A stretch of DNA of 64,000 nt from Membranipora membranacea. Lineage: Eukaryota > Bryozoa > Gymnolaemata > Cheilostomatida > Membraniporidae. A program made the translations under genes and the position numbers. The notes beneath the pieces were generated by a model that worked only from the letters and a program-made list of their open reading frames with translations, was not told where the DNA came from and searched no databases. The DNA is taken from positions 14,945,001 through 15,009,000 of the forward strand of contig OU612066.1 in NCBI GenBank assembly GCA_914767715.1, given 5' to 3'. Below, piece after piece: positions 26,301 through 37,427 of the stretch; position 1 is the first letter of the stretch; every line of letters begins with the position of its first letter.

Positions 26301-28380
26301 GGTTGGAGTCTGCTTCTTCGTAGATTTATTGGTGGTTGATTGTTGTGGTGTCTTTTTCTCAGGAGGAGAAATTATTGTCTTTTTGTCAGGCGTTGACTTT
26401 TTCAATGTTGGCTTATTGATTTTCATGAAGGCATCTAGAGTGTTTTTCTGAACAGGTGTTTTAGATGTTTTTGCCTTCTTTGTGTTATTTTGAGCTGGAG
26501 ATGTCGTTGCCTTCCTCTTTTTTGGCTGTAACAATAAGGAAATTACACAATCATTCCCAAATTAATACACAATACACTGTAAGTGCCATATCTTTCAATG
26601 AGTGGCACCATAACGCACTAGGCTGAATTTCAAGCTTTTTACACAAGCTGGTATACCCTACACTACATACCTTACATACACCAAACGCCATCACTTCGGT
26701 CAGATAAGCCTGAATAGACAGAGTATTTGGTGATCTACTAGTCACTTTTTCATAAATTGTACTTACAGTGCATTTTACATTCCACCGACCAGTCTTTTCT
26801 TCACCTTTCCCATCTTCCAAATACTTGGATTTGGATAATACAAATTTCCGTATGACATCGGCTGTGGGAGCAGATCCACAACGCCTGTAACAGAACACAA
26901 CAGAATATTCTAAGATAAAACAGCAAATCTCCCATAACTTTTGTAATGAATTACCAACAGATCTTTCATGTTAAGAGCTAACTGTTTACATATAACTATT
27001 GATGTGTTCATGGGGCTCACAAAACTTAGAGAAGCAGATTGAAGGAATCAATTATCAACCACCAACCTAACTCTCATAATTTGACACTTTGTCACACAAA
27101 AAACACATGGTACTAGGAAAGCTCTAAGGGCAGTATACTTAGTACTTACGACAGAGCATATGGTGGGATGGCGTTGACAGTTTTGTCATTAATCCTGACT
27201 GCGTATCTGATGACAGAACTACTACCTATAGTCTCAGAGACGAAATCATTCTCCTTATCACTGGAGGGTGAGCCTTCATGATGAGCAGTTATCAGATTTA
27301 TTTTCTACAAAACACAAAAGTTGAGAAACCTCAACTATCATGGCACACAGGGATGCAGGTACCTACGAAAAGTAGCATACCCCCCCCCCCCAGTTAAACG
27401 TTCACCAGGTTAACATGGGAATGTGGTTGTTATTGAAATGCTTCTACCATAAACCTGAACAACGTTTGAGCCCTTTCACTAGCTTAAGCCATGAAATGTA
27501 TCCCGTCCTCAAACTTGACCATCTGTCAAATGCTGTCACAATCCTTGATTTGTGGCTATGCTACACGGTGATCAGTATGACACAATGTATTTTTTTTATG
27601 TTTGCAGATTGAGGGAACAAAAAATGCCATTGTGTATCTTCAATATTCAGAAGATAGTAGGTTCACAAAAAAACAGGCTTAGGATCACAAACAATTCTCC
27701 ATATACCAATAGCCTTAAAAAATGTATAAGGGTATCTTACCACAGGTGTTTGACGTTGGATAACTTCCACCACTTCTCCTTTCATTACTTTATCATCCAC
27801 AGTAAAGTTAACCTCATCACCTACCACCAGGCCCTTCTTTAGTTTATTACAGATCTTCTCAACTAACACATCAATCTTATCTTTACCTACAATACAAAAT
27901 ACCAGCAGATTTGATAAAGTAAATCAATTTTCAATCTGATAAGACGAAGGACCATCAACGACTGACTCTTATGGGTGTTGCAGTAATGCAAGATATTGTA
28001 TTCTTGCTCCAAGGGCTATGGATAGTGGGCATAATGTTACATAAATCATAATATGAAACAACAGAAATTTGCCGTATTTATCTAGAGAAAACATGTAGTT
28101 CTATATATAGGATCACATATTACTGCGGTAGTAATGAATGTCTGCTCACTGTTAAAAGGTTGTATATTACAATGTTGAAATTATATGAGGTTATATCAAT
28201 AATGTGAACCAGCATAGTACAGTTTCCTACCATTGATTGAAATATCATTACTGGATACAATACAGTCTGTCAACTCATCAAGGATCATGCTGCATTAAGA
28301 ATATACTTACTTTGTCTCACAATGTCCAATATTGGCTCATGCATCGGCGTCCTTAATGCAGAAGCCATGTCTGAGATTTC
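8180..28380 (-). CDS. BAZ1B: BAZ1-type (ACF1/WSTF) bromodomain chromatin-remodelling subunit, N-terminus incomplete
   Basis: About 30 exons on the minus strand form one protein with BAZ1 architecture. From the N-terminus: a WAC-tail-like segment (28311-28380, 27741-27886; GDEVNFTV); a conserved IRKFVLSKS block (26767-26884); a Lys/Ser/Thr-rich exon (25674-26525); MKQLTLFDLK (about 21150-21269); helical exons near 20311-20475 and 19384-19470; the DDT domain (18146-19013); a charged coiled-coil (16681-16875); the WHIM/WSD motif PIGTDRHHNRYWLL (16126-16322); PHD1, PHD2 and a bromodomain (8892-9489). The last exon ends FLPGVEYQQQKLL. Such proteins pair with ISWI ATPases to space nucleosomes. MKQLTLFDLK and the WSD match WSTF (BAZ1B) best as I recall them, while two PHD fingers recall insect ACF1, so the paralogue is uncertain. 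The WAC start was not found. One intron holds the satellite array. Confidence 0.85.
8535..8718. repeat. Foldback element in BAZ1-like intron
   Basis: Arms at 8535-8583 and 8670-8718 are imperfect reverse complements over about 49 bases. Both carry a TTTAAG/GTGCTTAAAC core. The roughly 86-base centre contains a smaller hairpin (ccccaattgatgggg). It looks like a MITE-type foldback repeat; no clear target duplication was found. Confidence 0.65.
8892..9489 (-). CDS. BAZ1B: Bromodomain exons (9412-9489 and 8892-9029)
   Basis: Two phase-0 exons, 26 and 46 codons, joined by an intron. The first reads LKAMWSKLWAHRASYPFEYPVD (helix Z and the start of the ZA loop). The second reads VPDYYDVIKNPMDLTTIREK, followed by MESYETPEDFLADMKQM and a FNSFDYNP end, which contains the conserved PDYY, NPMDL and acetyl-lysine-contacting YNP/N motif. 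The asparagine expected to bind acetyl-lysine is present. Both splice junctions have GT-AG ends, so this domain should be functional. Confidence 0.9.
9777..11228 (-). CDS. BAZ1B: Linker exons between PHD2 and bromodomain (low-complexity)
   Basis: Four exons (about 11139-11228, 10766-10935, 10231-10438, 9777-9877) encode charged, Ser/Lys/Glu-rich sequence with no domain. One has the acidic run SESEQSEYNSESESDDE and a basic KKPRNAKRKS stretch that could serve as a nuclear localisation signal. They are called as coding because they sit in order between the PHD and bromodomain exons and carry splice signals. Limits are approximate. Confidence 0.65.
11416..12534 (-). CDS. BAZ1B: PHD finger 2 exons (12404-12534 and 11416-11699)
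   Basis: The upstream exon carries CVICN..., VVLCDTCLSAYHISCHQPPL and ends in phase 2; the next starts FAWTCHTC, giving the Cys4-His-Cys3 PHD pattern with the conserved tryptophan before the last CxxC. The second exon continues into a Lys/Ser-rich tail with SPRGRPARG, an AT-hook-like stretch. This finger follows PHD1 by one intron. PHD fingers of this type bind histone tails; here no specificity can be read. Confidence 0.85.
13066..13278 (-). CDS. BAZ1B: PHD finger 1 exon
   Basis: A 71-codon phase-0 exon reads KCRICKRAGNDASLLLCDGC, then DLGFHTSCIRISEDEIPEG and DWFCPSCKP, a complete PHD finger. It is directly preceded by the exon at about 13746-13875 (VLMEILDYCVTWDKSVDN), which matches the helical segment before the PHD in WSTF (LDACIKWDMSAEN). 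An acidic SESEDEDQ tail ends the exon. Confidence 0.9.
13984..14081. repeat. Foldback element, arms with CCCCTCCACTGGTCAC / GTGACCAGTTGAAGGGG
   Basis: Arms 13984-14020 and 14044-14081 are imperfect reverse complements around a short spacer. Related single arms with GGGGAGCAACTCCAAATG lie near 18750-18802 and 62660-62690, so this is a dispersed family. Confidence 0.6.
14348..15610 (-). CDS. BAZ1B: Helical mid-region exons between WHIM/WSD and PHD1
   Basis: Three exons, about 15384-15610, 15000-15103 and 14348-14500. They read EWYHYKAEDEIIKSLMDALS...GLRESLLHSQI, then LENSIRTAGLGGITDYDKW, then ECLRGVPDKNRCKVFKVRK. The first matches WSTF around the 'LLNCLHPQGIRESQLKERL' segment. Predicted largely helical. 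Limits are approximate. Confidence 0.75.
16126..16322 (-). CDS. BAZ1B: WHIM/WSD motif exon
   Basis: The exon reads CKRLSPIGTDRHHNRYWLLP, then GIFVEKGWIGEEVKYQF. The PIGTDRxHNRYWLF...GLFIEKGWV pattern is a signature of BAZ1/ISWI-partner proteins and is the strongest single family match in the gene. WHIM segments contact the ISWI subunit and linker DNA. Acceptor and donor are both canonical. Confidence 0.9.
16681..18276 (-). CDS. BAZ1B: Exons between DDT and WHIM/WSD (about 17626-17784, 17196-17300, 16681-16875)
   Basis: Three exons follow the DDT segment. The last is a highly charged helix (LRREMAKRSAEEREKRQIEE), typical of the coiled-coil before the WSD in BAZ1 proteins. The middle encodes KRRHEALKELYDFEKEYGPS and the first LECLKMLCLLLLDGQG. 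The lower part of the DDT (18146-18276) is included in this span. Limits are approximate. Confidence 0.7.
17111..17146. repeat. Palindrome with CATAGACTTA / TAAGTCTATG arms
   Basis: A near-perfect hairpin in an intron of the BAZ1-like gene. The same arm sequence recurs in a hairpin at 58467-58497. Confidence 0.7.
18146..19013 (-). CDS. BAZ1B: DDT domain exons
   Basis: Exons about 18836-19013, 18596-18694 and 18146-18276 encode LPGELSDQFDDVLFVASFLFTFQ, then SSLADLLHTKNDQVHDILVSL, then DVVLNKNTLSNLIHLTLVQ. The spacing and hydrophobic pattern match the DDT domain of BAZ1 proteins, a three-helix fold that binds the ISWI SLIDE region. Assigned by pattern plus position between the basic region and the WSD. 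Confidence 0.8.
19637..19975 (+). repeat. Lone diverged copy of the 454-bp satellite unit
   Basis: It begins GAGCTCATATGG and ends with a GCGGGAGACTAGAGTTCAAG tail followed by a CCCAGAGAGGAC end. It runs through the same internal landmarks as the tandem units (GACGCCAATCAATGCAAAA, CATCCGCACC, CCAATCAGCAGAGAG, GTTGTCATGTCATGCACAAC) but is much more diverged and stands alone, in a different intron of the BAZ1-like gene, in the same orientation. Confidence 0.85.
20311..21269 (-). CDS. BAZ1B: BAZ1 mid-N-terminal exons with MKQLTLFDLK motif
   Basis: Exons near 21150-21269 (NGMKQLTLFDLKMKSPDGS), 20820-20840 (a micro-exon, NILVNPEGMAKY) and 20311-20475 (SYMLMKAARELTLPQLDGLP). 'KQMTLLDMAKG' is the WSTF counterpart as I recall it. 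Exact limits approximate; the micro-exon is the least certain. Confidence 0.65.
21338..25430 (+). repeat. Tandem satellite array, nine units of about 454 bp
   Basis: Landmark starts (the '...ctgtaaaagaaat' motif) fall near 21338, 21806, 22258, 22724, 23196, 23648, 24103, 24557 and 25012, so units are 452-472 bases. The first four units are diverged; the last five are nearly identical. All share a common body (GACGCCAATTA, CATCCGCACCCTGTGATGA, CCAATCA) and a tRNA-like tail (GCGGGAGACCAGAGTTCAAG, then the CCCGCAGAGGAC end). The array sits in one ~4.4-kb intron of the BAZ1-like gene. Open frames repeated within it at 23644 and 24552 are by-products of the repeat. Confidence 0.95.
25674..26525 (-). 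CDS. BAZ1B: Lys/Ser/Thr-rich exon of BAZ1-like gene
   Basis: A single 284-codon exon, flanked by a TTACAG acceptor and a GT donor, reads through TTKKNTPNKK-like SPAK/TPKK motifs, followed by LARGELY Ser/Thr/Lys/Pro low-complexity sequence and a C-terminal region with VDLTQDRP. Such basic, SP/TP-rich regions are common in BAZ1 proteins before the MKQ motif and could be phosphorylated. No domain is visible. Confidence 0.8.
26767..28380 (-). CDS. BAZ1B: N-terminal exons of BAZ1-like gene (28311-28380, 27741-27886, 27150-27304, 26767-26884)
   Basis: The exons read SDMASALRTPMHEPILDIVRQ, then DVLVEKICNKLKKG followed by LVVGDEVNFTVDDKVMK, then SSSVIRYAVRINDKTVNAI, then PTADVIRKFVLSKSKYLEDG. WSTF shows the same order after its WAC core (ECDFEV..., then a NKEIVRYFIRHN-like block). 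The exon at 28311-28380 starts after a TTAG acceptor, so at least one more exon lies upstream; it was not found. Confidence 0.7.
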
Positions 28381-31240
28381 CTAATACAACCAGTGGCGAT
28401 TCAGTATTATGCAATCATCTTAGTCAGGAAAGCCAACAACACAGTAATCTCTAGAAAGAAATAAACATAAGTGATAATTTGTGGTTCGGGTTGTCGGCTT
28501 TCATAAGGCCATTCCCTATCAGTGAGTCAGCACACCTCAAAATGAGTGTGATGTTGAATCCCATAGCGATTTATATAGATTTGGCGACGTTGTGCGTCAG
28601 CATAGCCTACCCATGGAAAAATTGTCCCATCTACGTGTTTGCATGAACGGGACATCTGATAGTGGCAACATATCAGCAATCACCAACTGGAGATTCTGAA
28701 TAATGACGACCATTGAAACTAATTGATGAAGCATACACAGAGTTTTGTTTAGCGCATAAATTGAATACAACATAGTGTGGGGATGAGAAGTTGGTCTAGA
28801 ACACCAAACCATCTATCCAATAAACGCAGTACGCTGACTAAGTGCTGCTTCAACAACAAAGGGCCAATGTCCAATATTGTACATCAGGCAGTGGAGTGAA
28901 AACTACTACTACTAGTAACTAGTAAGTAGGGATGTACTTCTAGGTCAAAGTGAGGGGTAGAAAAATGATTATTGGCTGGGTCAATGCCATCATCATCATG
29001 CAGCTCTATCACTATTCAACCAATGAATTAGGACTTGTTTTAACTCCATTGAGTTTTAGGAGTTGTTGGGTGATTGACTAAATAAAGTGGACTGTCAGGA
29101 GTTTTGCTGCCATTCTTTTATTCTGTTTCACTACATGAGAGGAGTCAACTCCTCAGAAACAGCTGGTGAAAAAAAATGGAGAGAGAGTCAGAGTGAATGC
29201 AACTCCTCAAAATTTTTCAGGTTCCTCCACCCTTTAATTTTACCCATTACAGACATGTTACAATGGATGTTCACATCTCAAACAAATTTTACAGATCTAT
29301 TCTTGAATTTACATACCTAGTAGGCTTTTACAGTTGTTACACTATCTGGTTTTTCTCTGTCACAAAGTTTGGAGCCTGATCTTGTCTTGGCGCTCAGTTT
29401 TCCCACCAAATGGAGCCAATTCTAGTTGGTCATGATTGGTCAGTTATTTAGTCACATGATCACTGAAATAGAGAAAACTTGGACTGCTGTCTAGAAATCA
29501 GATTGAGGCAAGAACAATTTTTGACAGATGTAAAGTGAAAGTGAAGCTGCTCTAAAATTCATTGAAAGGCACAGAATTATAATTTATAAGAAACAAGTCA
29601 ATTTTAAAGTCTCAGAGTTTGAAGGTAGGTTTTGTTGTTGTTCTGACATGGCTGTCAGAAGCCTGTAGTGCTTACTTGTTCAAATCATTGCTTACTTAAC
29701 TTACTACCCCCTGCTTTCATTTCTGCCAGCCCAGTGACTGTGGTTGTGAGCTGAGTGAGTGAGTGCAATGAACTCCCTCTTCCTCTTCCCTCTTCATTGG
29801 TGAGTGTGTGTCTGTTTCTGTATGTATGTGTGCATGATGATGGGAGCTAACAATAGTAACTAGTAATAAACTCCTTGAGCTGATAGTATAAAGAACAGGA
29901 GTTTGAACTTGGTTAGAGCAACTCCTTTGTATTATTCTTGCACAGTGACAGACCAAGGAGTTAGAGTCCTTGGACAGACACAGTGAGTAAGTAAATATTT
30001 ATGTCTTTCTTTCTGTCATTTATTTGTATATCAATCTCATTGATTATGATTATAAAAAACAGATCATCATCAATAAAAACTATACTGTGAGGTTCAGCAG
30101 ATGAGTTGTGTGTGATCTGCCCTATTATATGTGAACTGTAGATCAATATAATGTTGAACTGTGTTTGTCGCGGGAGATGGCTCTGTTGATAGATGCCTGA
30201 GCGGAGGGATGGGGGATGACAAGCAGCCCCCACCCCTTACAGGTTACAACAAGGGTTTGTGATACGCTGTTAGCTTGTTTCTGGTTCACTCCAAAGTGCT
30301 TAGGGCCTAAGAGATGCTGTGCTAAAATATTTGGCGTTGATTACTATATCAATTTGTTCTGGCTTAGGGCTAGAGTAAACATTTACATTTCAAAGAGATT
30401 ATAATCCTGTTAAATTATTGATGAGTGCCTCTATCTCACAATGAGTTTTCATTGACAAGGAAGTACGTTGGGAAAGTGAATTGTCAATTTGGGCATTGTT
30501 ACAAAAAACTGCACCGCGTGTTTTGTGTCTCCTCGGAAATTGCCTCCCATCAAACAATGTAAACTTTAATCCTTCAGATGTCTTGTGAAAATCAAAATAT
30601 CATAATGCATTATGATTAAGTTCTTATACTATGTTGCCGGATATGTTTTCAGTACTATTTTATATGTAGTACCCCATCTTACATGTTTTTGCTTGGTTGT
30701 TGTTTTGATATCAAACGGAAGTTGGCTTATGTGTTTGTTGCAGTTATCCATCGCACATCATTCTAGATTGGTTGGCAGGCAATGGGCAGTTTTTTTTTCC
30801 ATATTCATATCATATCTCTCATCAGCAAATCACTGATAGTGCTGAAACAGCAACAGCAGGCAAAGTTAGCTATTATTCGTATTTTTCAGAATAAAATCAA
30901 TGGTTGGTCTACTGCTCAATAAAGGTAAGAAAATTATTTATTTACCCTTGTGATGATTTTTATGTTTTGTGCTGCACACTAGCCAGTGTAAGTCCTGTAT
31001 GAAAAATGCCAGGGAACCCTATCACAATATTCATAGTTGGGCATAAGAAAAACCTCACCCTATTTTTAATATCTTGAATCACATGATCCTTCTATAGTGA
31101 TATCTCACTCTTCTATGTTGCGCTCTGTTTGTGCTTTGGAATAGGAAATGAATGATATTACACTTCTAATTATGACGGTCACTTTTTGATAACTTTTAAC
31201 AATTTCATATCCTATGAAATCATGGAAACATTTTTTACAG
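28381..31240. other. Gene-free spacer between divergent BAZ1-like and GEN1 genes
   Basis: Expected to hold the missing 5' exon(s) of the BAZ1-like gene and the promoter of GEN1, which starts at 31257 after an acceptor at 31240. Nothing here matches a WAC core. A dispersed 'ccaaggagttagag' motif lies at 29953, and several 'aactcctc/aggagtt' motifs occur between 29040 and 29960. The small open frames show no recognisable domain. Confidence 0.5.
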
Positions 31241-31256
31241 AATATTCGACTATACA

Positions 31257-34200
31257 ATGGGCGTCAAAGACCTATGGCCGATGTTGGAGTCAGTGAAAAA
31301 GGCTAAGCTATTCAGTGAGATGTCTGGAGAGACCGTAGCTGTAGATCTCAGTATGTGGATAGTAGACTCTAACTGCGTAAAACAGATGGCTGGAGCAGTC
31401 ACTAGACCCCATCTCAGGTAAGGGTAGGGTTATAAGTAGGAAATCTATTAACAATATAAATAAAGTATAATATAAATATATTATAAATAAAGTATGTATG
31501 AATATTCTACGCGCTGCTCATCTTGCAATTTTTTTATGACGAAAAGGTTTAGACACCACTTAAATTGTTGACAATGAATTGCCAACACAGAATTACACTA
31601 TTTAGTAGCAAAGACAGCTGAAATTTCAGTTTACTCATATTCCAACAGTGCATGCTGTAATAATGAATCCACCTTCACAGACATTGTTCATAACTATTGT
31701 GAAAGATTGACCTGAAAAAAATTAAGTTATCTTACCTTTCAGAAATCTCTTCTTTCGAACATCAAATCTTCTACAAGCCGGAATACTTCCTGTATTTGTT
31801 ATTGAGGGTGAGGCACCTGAGCTCAAGTGGCAGACTATGGCTGACAGGCAGCAGCTTAGACAAGGCAAGCCAGCTGGAGGAAAACCTGTAAAAGCTACAG
31901 CCAGGAAAGCAAACAGAAGTCATTTCAAAACTGTTATCAAAGAGGTAAAACTTGTTTTATAATTTTTCTACTTTTTTCACCTCTACTGAAGGTGGAATGT
32001 ATTAATCCACTTTTGAACCACATTCTATGGAACCTTGCACATCTAATCAGAATATTGAGAGGACGAATCCAATATATGACATTCGCCCTAGGGTTTCCTG
32101 TCTTGGTTGACTCTCATTGTTTTCCAAGCTATTATCATCGTACAGTGATTATGGATATTGTTTATGGTAATTGTGTATGTGATTTCTGTAGTGCTGTGAT
32201 ATGCTGGATTATCTCGGTGTACCGTATATACAGAGTCGAGGTGAAGCTGAAGCTACTGCTGCTGCTCTCAATGCACATGGTGTAAGTTGGCTTAATTTTA
32301 TGATCAGGAAGCTTGGATCTTTATCAGTATATCCACGGAAAATGCTCGGTAAATAATATTTTGACCACAAAGGTGCGAATAGATATGGGTGAATGTGCGA
32401 TATTTTAGGTGATATTTGTTGAGTTTTTTTGTCAGTATGGGGTCTGCACATGCCTTCTCACAAATAATTCAGGTTATAGACATAAATATGTTAATATGGC
32501 AGCAGTTTATGCTGTCTTAATCCAATAGTGAGCATAGCCCCCTCTTGCATGCCCTTTACTGTGATTTGTAACACAATTGGGATTTTGTTCCAGTTGGTTG
32601 ATGCTGTCATAACAGAGGACGGTGATGCCTTCCTCTACGGAGCTCGGACTGTTTATAAAAACTTCACGACTACAAAGGTATTCATAACAAACATCTACAT
32701 AATATTGTTCAGAACTTGGTCTGCTGATGTTTCTCATATTTTGTTGGATCTTGATTTGAGATTGTTTGAATATGTTTTGATTTGATGAATTTAAAAATAT
32801 CATTAATGTTGATAACAACAGTTATGGTTACAAAAAAGTAGGGCTAATAATGATGTACAATCATCAAGTGATGTTTCTCAGGTGCAATCTAGTTAACTTT
32901 AACCACTTGATCTCTTGTGTCACTTTATTAGACACCCGGTGTTGACAGTTATTCAATGGCTGATATTGAGGAGAACTTACACATCTCTAGAAGTCACATG
33001 ATAGCTGTGGGGTTACTGATTGGCTGCGACTACTCACCTAAAGGTGTACCAGGTGTAGGCAAGGCTCAAGTCCTCAAAGTGTGTGCTGAGTTATCCACTG
33101 ACCAAATTTTGGAAAGGTTAGTATCATCCTTCTTTGTGGGTTACTAGAAATTGAACACTGCAAGTCAAATTTTCATGTAAACTAGATTGTGGGGGAATAT
33201 GCATAACTGACTCTTCACTGCTCTCACAGTTGTTTATCTGTGATATAGCCTAAGCCATGCAATATTTTTCATTGCTTCGCCACATATTAATTTTAGTCAC
33301 TTGTACTGCATAGGTAGATATCCCACCTCACTTGGATAGATTGTTTCTTGCCTTTTAAACTTGATGCAGGGATGATACAGACTTGCTTATTCGTTGTTGA
33401 TTAAATTTATATAATTTTATGTTTTTTTTTATTTCCAGACTATGTACCTGGGCCAAATCGGGCCTGGTTGGAGATGAAAGTCTGTCGGAGAAACCCGTTG
33501 CTCAGAAAATAAGGAAAATGGGGAAAACACTTTTCCCTGAAATAATAGCCGAGTTTATGAATAAGCCCCAGCGTCTGCCTATGTCAATCAACCCATGGAA
33601 GAAACCACTACTATCAAGAGCTCAGGTACTTTGTCATTTGGCAGCAGATATCTGGACTGATAGCCCAAGAAATGAACGATATGCTCAAATTCTGCAACCA
33701 AGTTGTGTTTGCAAATACTTTTCATTTCCTGGGCTTATTAGTTCCATTCACCTCTCAGCAATCAATTGTAAATTTGAAGTACTAAGAGTGCCATGCAGTG
33801 TTTTGATCCCAGTCATTTTTTTAAGATCTTTGGTTGAGCCGCGATTCTTGTTTGGAGGTAAAATGCTACTGAAATGTGTCATATAATATTGCAGGACTTT
33901 AACCACAGCAAGATGGAGTGGCCTATAAATTACAGCTTAGAGAAGATGCTCCCCCTGCTCACTCTCTACTCACTCAGCTGTGTAGAGAAGGGTATTATGT
34001 CAGCTAACGAACTTTCTATAAGACCCGAGAGAATAATGAAGCAGCGAGTCCGTCATGGAGTACCATGTCTGGAAATACTTTGGCAGATTGATGGTAAGTA
34101 TTTTTTCAAACCAAAATTTGCATTTGGATAACACTGTTGATGGTCTTCAGGTTAACAATGCATTTCTCTAAAGAGGCCATATAAATATTCCGATATAAAA

Positions 34201-36270
34201 AAAATGTATTTCTATCCATAAATATATATATAATATAAATATGACATATAATTATGCACCCTTGAGGCAGATTTAGACAGGGAAACACAACTTCTAATTA
34301 AACCTGAATTTTTTGGGACATTGTAACCAGGGAGTTGCTCCAAACCCCCTGTTGTCACAAAGCGCTGGCTTTTTGTTGCTTCCAATAAATATCTTATATA
34401 AATGAAAAATCTGCATTGTAAATGCAGCTTTAGAATTATTAAAAAATAAATGTGTATTTTTGATACAAGTATGTTTATGCTTATATAATAGAAGCAATAT
34501 TCTCGATATTTACAGATCCTTACCAGATTGATGAGGAGGATGATAAATCTGTAGAACTGATAACTATAGAGAATATGGATCTTATACAGAAATGTTATCC
34601 TGATGTGGTGCAGGCCTTTATCCATGCAAAATCAGGTATTTCAATATCAGTGATGATCTTATTACTTTTTGTGTGCTGCTGTTAATTGGTTTCAAATCAC
34701 AAAAACATATGGACTGTGAGTAGAAAGACTGGAAAGAAGGCAATTAAAATAACAATCATCCCTGTTTGGTTCAACCGTAGACATTATTATACTGCGATGA
34801 TAACTTTTGCTGAAAACAAGACTCTCAGGATTGATGGGATAACATTGTTAGCAATAGCTGAGAGTTAAATACCATCATCTGAACATGTTTTAATTATCTC
34901 ACTTAAATTAAACACGCTAGAGATTATTATCATGCCGAGTTCAAGCCACCAATTTCACTCTTGTTGACAGTAATTGTGTCATGCTAGTTGGAGAATTTCA
35001 TGGATAACTAAATGCCGACTGGATATATTCTGAGTGTACAATCAAACTTATTTGAAAATCTTGCTATTTGAATTTTTGTCCCATAATTTCAGCGAAAACA
35101 AAGTCTAAGAAGCCAAAGAAGACAAGAGCTGAACCTCAGAGCCAGCCTACTCCAACCAAACAGACGGCAGTAACTGATAATACAGGCCTAACAGCTGATC
35201 CTTTAGGCGAAATAAGTAATATGATGGGAAATCTATCTGTAGCTGCAAAACTATGCGCTAGTGAAGAAACAGTTGGGGAATCATTCTCAGAGTTTGATGT
35301 AGCTAATCTCTCCAAGTCACAAGTCTATAGTCCAGAACCTCTGCTGAATGAATACAAACATCAATTTGAATATAAAGCAGCTGAAAGTTCAGACATTGAG
35401 TCAACCGCAAAAGATGATCTTTCTTTAAGGTTAGATATTTCAAGACATGTGAGAAGTCGTAATGTAGCAATGCAGGACTCAGTTATAGAGCTTAGTGACT
35501 ACAGCCTGTCACCTGCTCCTTATTGTCATAAAACTGATCATAGACAACATGAAAAGGAAGAAGATTTCACTTCCTCTTTACAACTGTCACCTTCTTCCAA
35601 AGACTTTTCATCTTTCATGGAAGATGTGGCCTCCCCTTCCTGTCTTCCCAAAAATGAACTTATTGGATGTACACCGGAAACATCAACCAATAGGAACTCA
35701 GTAAAATCTAAACGGAGGGACTCACTTGATGATCTGTTAGCTGACATCTCAGACCAACTGAAGACTCCTGCCAGGTCAACTCTGACTCATAAACAGCACC
35801 GGACACCTCTGAGCGCCCTGGATATGAACTCACCCAACCCGTATTTAGGGAACGATAGCATACTCACAGGCTACGTGACACCGACTCTTAACGAGAGGAC
35901 AACTGCTGTCACATTTGACTTTACGTCAGGAAATGAAAATTCCTTGCTCAACGTGGCCAATGACAGTATAACAAAGTTGTCGGTGACTAAGGCTACTCAA
36001 TCATGCTTAGCTAACTCTACTGTTTCACTTTTTGATGTTAGAACCCTAGACAATTTTAGCGATTCGGATTTGTCCCTCTTTGATGTTCAGCCAAGCATCC
36101 AGGAATCTCTTGTCAGTAAATCCCTGCGTCATAGACAATCAAATACTCCTCACGGTCAGCATGCGCAATCAGTAACTAAGAGTACACCGCTGGATACAGC
36201 GACTAAAAATATGACTTATGGCAACTTTGATATTGTTCCTCAGTTGTCGGCATTCAGTTTCAACGAGTAA
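31257..36270 (+). CDS. GEN1: GEN1-type Holliday-junction resolvase (XPG/Rad2 family)
   Basis: Nine coding exons: 31257-31417, 31743-31944, 32192-32281, 32594-32677, 32932-33116, 33439-33625, 33895-34093, 34516-34635 and 35093-36270. They join in frame to 801 residues. The start MGVKDLWPMLESVKKAK and VAVDLSMW (Asp30), GEAEAT (Glu139, Glu141), EDGDAFLYGA (Asp160, Asp162) and GCDYSPKGVPGVG (helical arch/H2TH) give all metal-binding acids of the XPG nuclease core. GEN1 resolves Holliday junctions by symmetric cuts. The region at residues 304-409 should be the chromodomain-like segment. The last 390 residues are Ser/Thr-rich and disordered, as in other GEN1 proteins. A non-coding exon precedes the start, since an acceptor lies at 31240. 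Confidence 0.95.
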
Positions 36271-37427
36271 AAGCAGCAATTTAGGGCAAGCTCGAGTCTT
36301 TCTTGCTGAATTACCATCATTTTCATGAAAGTTTTATGTGATAATTTATTTTTGTACGCATGTAATGCTTAGTATTCTCATTTATCATAAGCAATATTGT
36401 TATTGTATACGTTAGGTAATAGCTGTGATTATAAAAATAACATGAAAATTTATCAACTTGAAAAAATCAGACATAATGGTATGTAACTTTTGTATGCTGG
36501 TAGTTACTATGCTGAAGACTGGTAGTCATTGCTGGTAGAGTGGAAGTTCTTGTAAATTCCTAAATCAATAGCATTTTATCTGACTAGTCAAATAATTGGG
36601 TGTTCGCTATGTAGATACTAAAATTTACCTGTCATTTCAAAGATGTAAGTTTCTGCCGATGTGTCGTATATTGGTTTTTTTTAGGTGTGTTCGGTGTTGT
36701 TTATGCACTCTGAGATAATTTGCTTATTCTGTTTTGCTGTCCTCTGTGTTGGATCCATGCTATCACATGTGTAGTCTTGTTTAGCCTAAGACATACAAGC
36801 AAGATAAGGTTGCACAGTCTGATTGGTTACCCCTGTTGAGATCTTTATTGGATTCGCAGCATATATTTAGACTTGGCACTGGCAGTCTTAGTATCTTTGG
36901 CAACACTGCAATTATTTATACATCCCACAACTGAAGTGTTTTCCCATTGGTGCGTGAAACTAATTGTGTTTTTTTTTTTCTTGAGGGCAGATTGTTATCT
37001 ATAATACTACCCTGCAGTTGTAGTAAGCACAGTGATAAGGTGTTCACATTCAACAGGTGCTTGTAAGTCTCAGGAAACTTATTTCAGTAGAAAACTAGGA
37101 TGCAACATTGGATCATATTTTGTCAGCGTGTTAACATTTTTCTGTTTTAATTTAGGGAAACAGAGCTATCTTTGTAACTATTGTAACCGTATTAACAGCC
37201 TACACAGGTATTACTCCTGATTAAAGATGTTGCATTGTCAATACTTCGACTCTGAACATTTTGTAGCTTATCTTGTTTGTAAACAACTTGTGGTGTGTGA
37301 GCGATCAGAGGTCACGGGACAGTACAAGCCAGTAGCTTCAACCTATGAGCTAATGTCTACAACAAATATGCTGTGAAAGGTACAGGATCTCTATTGCAAT
37401 TAGCAGCTTCACTCTACTGCTAATACC
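36271..37427. other. GEN1 3' region and intergenic gap
   Basis: No coding exon. The part nearest 36271 should be GEN1 3' UTR. AT-rich, with no other structure seen. Confidence 0.4.

Noticed and set aside
25984-26451. Plus-strand 155-residue hydrophobic frame
   Set aside because: It is the antisense shadow of the Lys/Ser/Thr-rich BAZ1 exon, which has splice signals and matches the gene layout.
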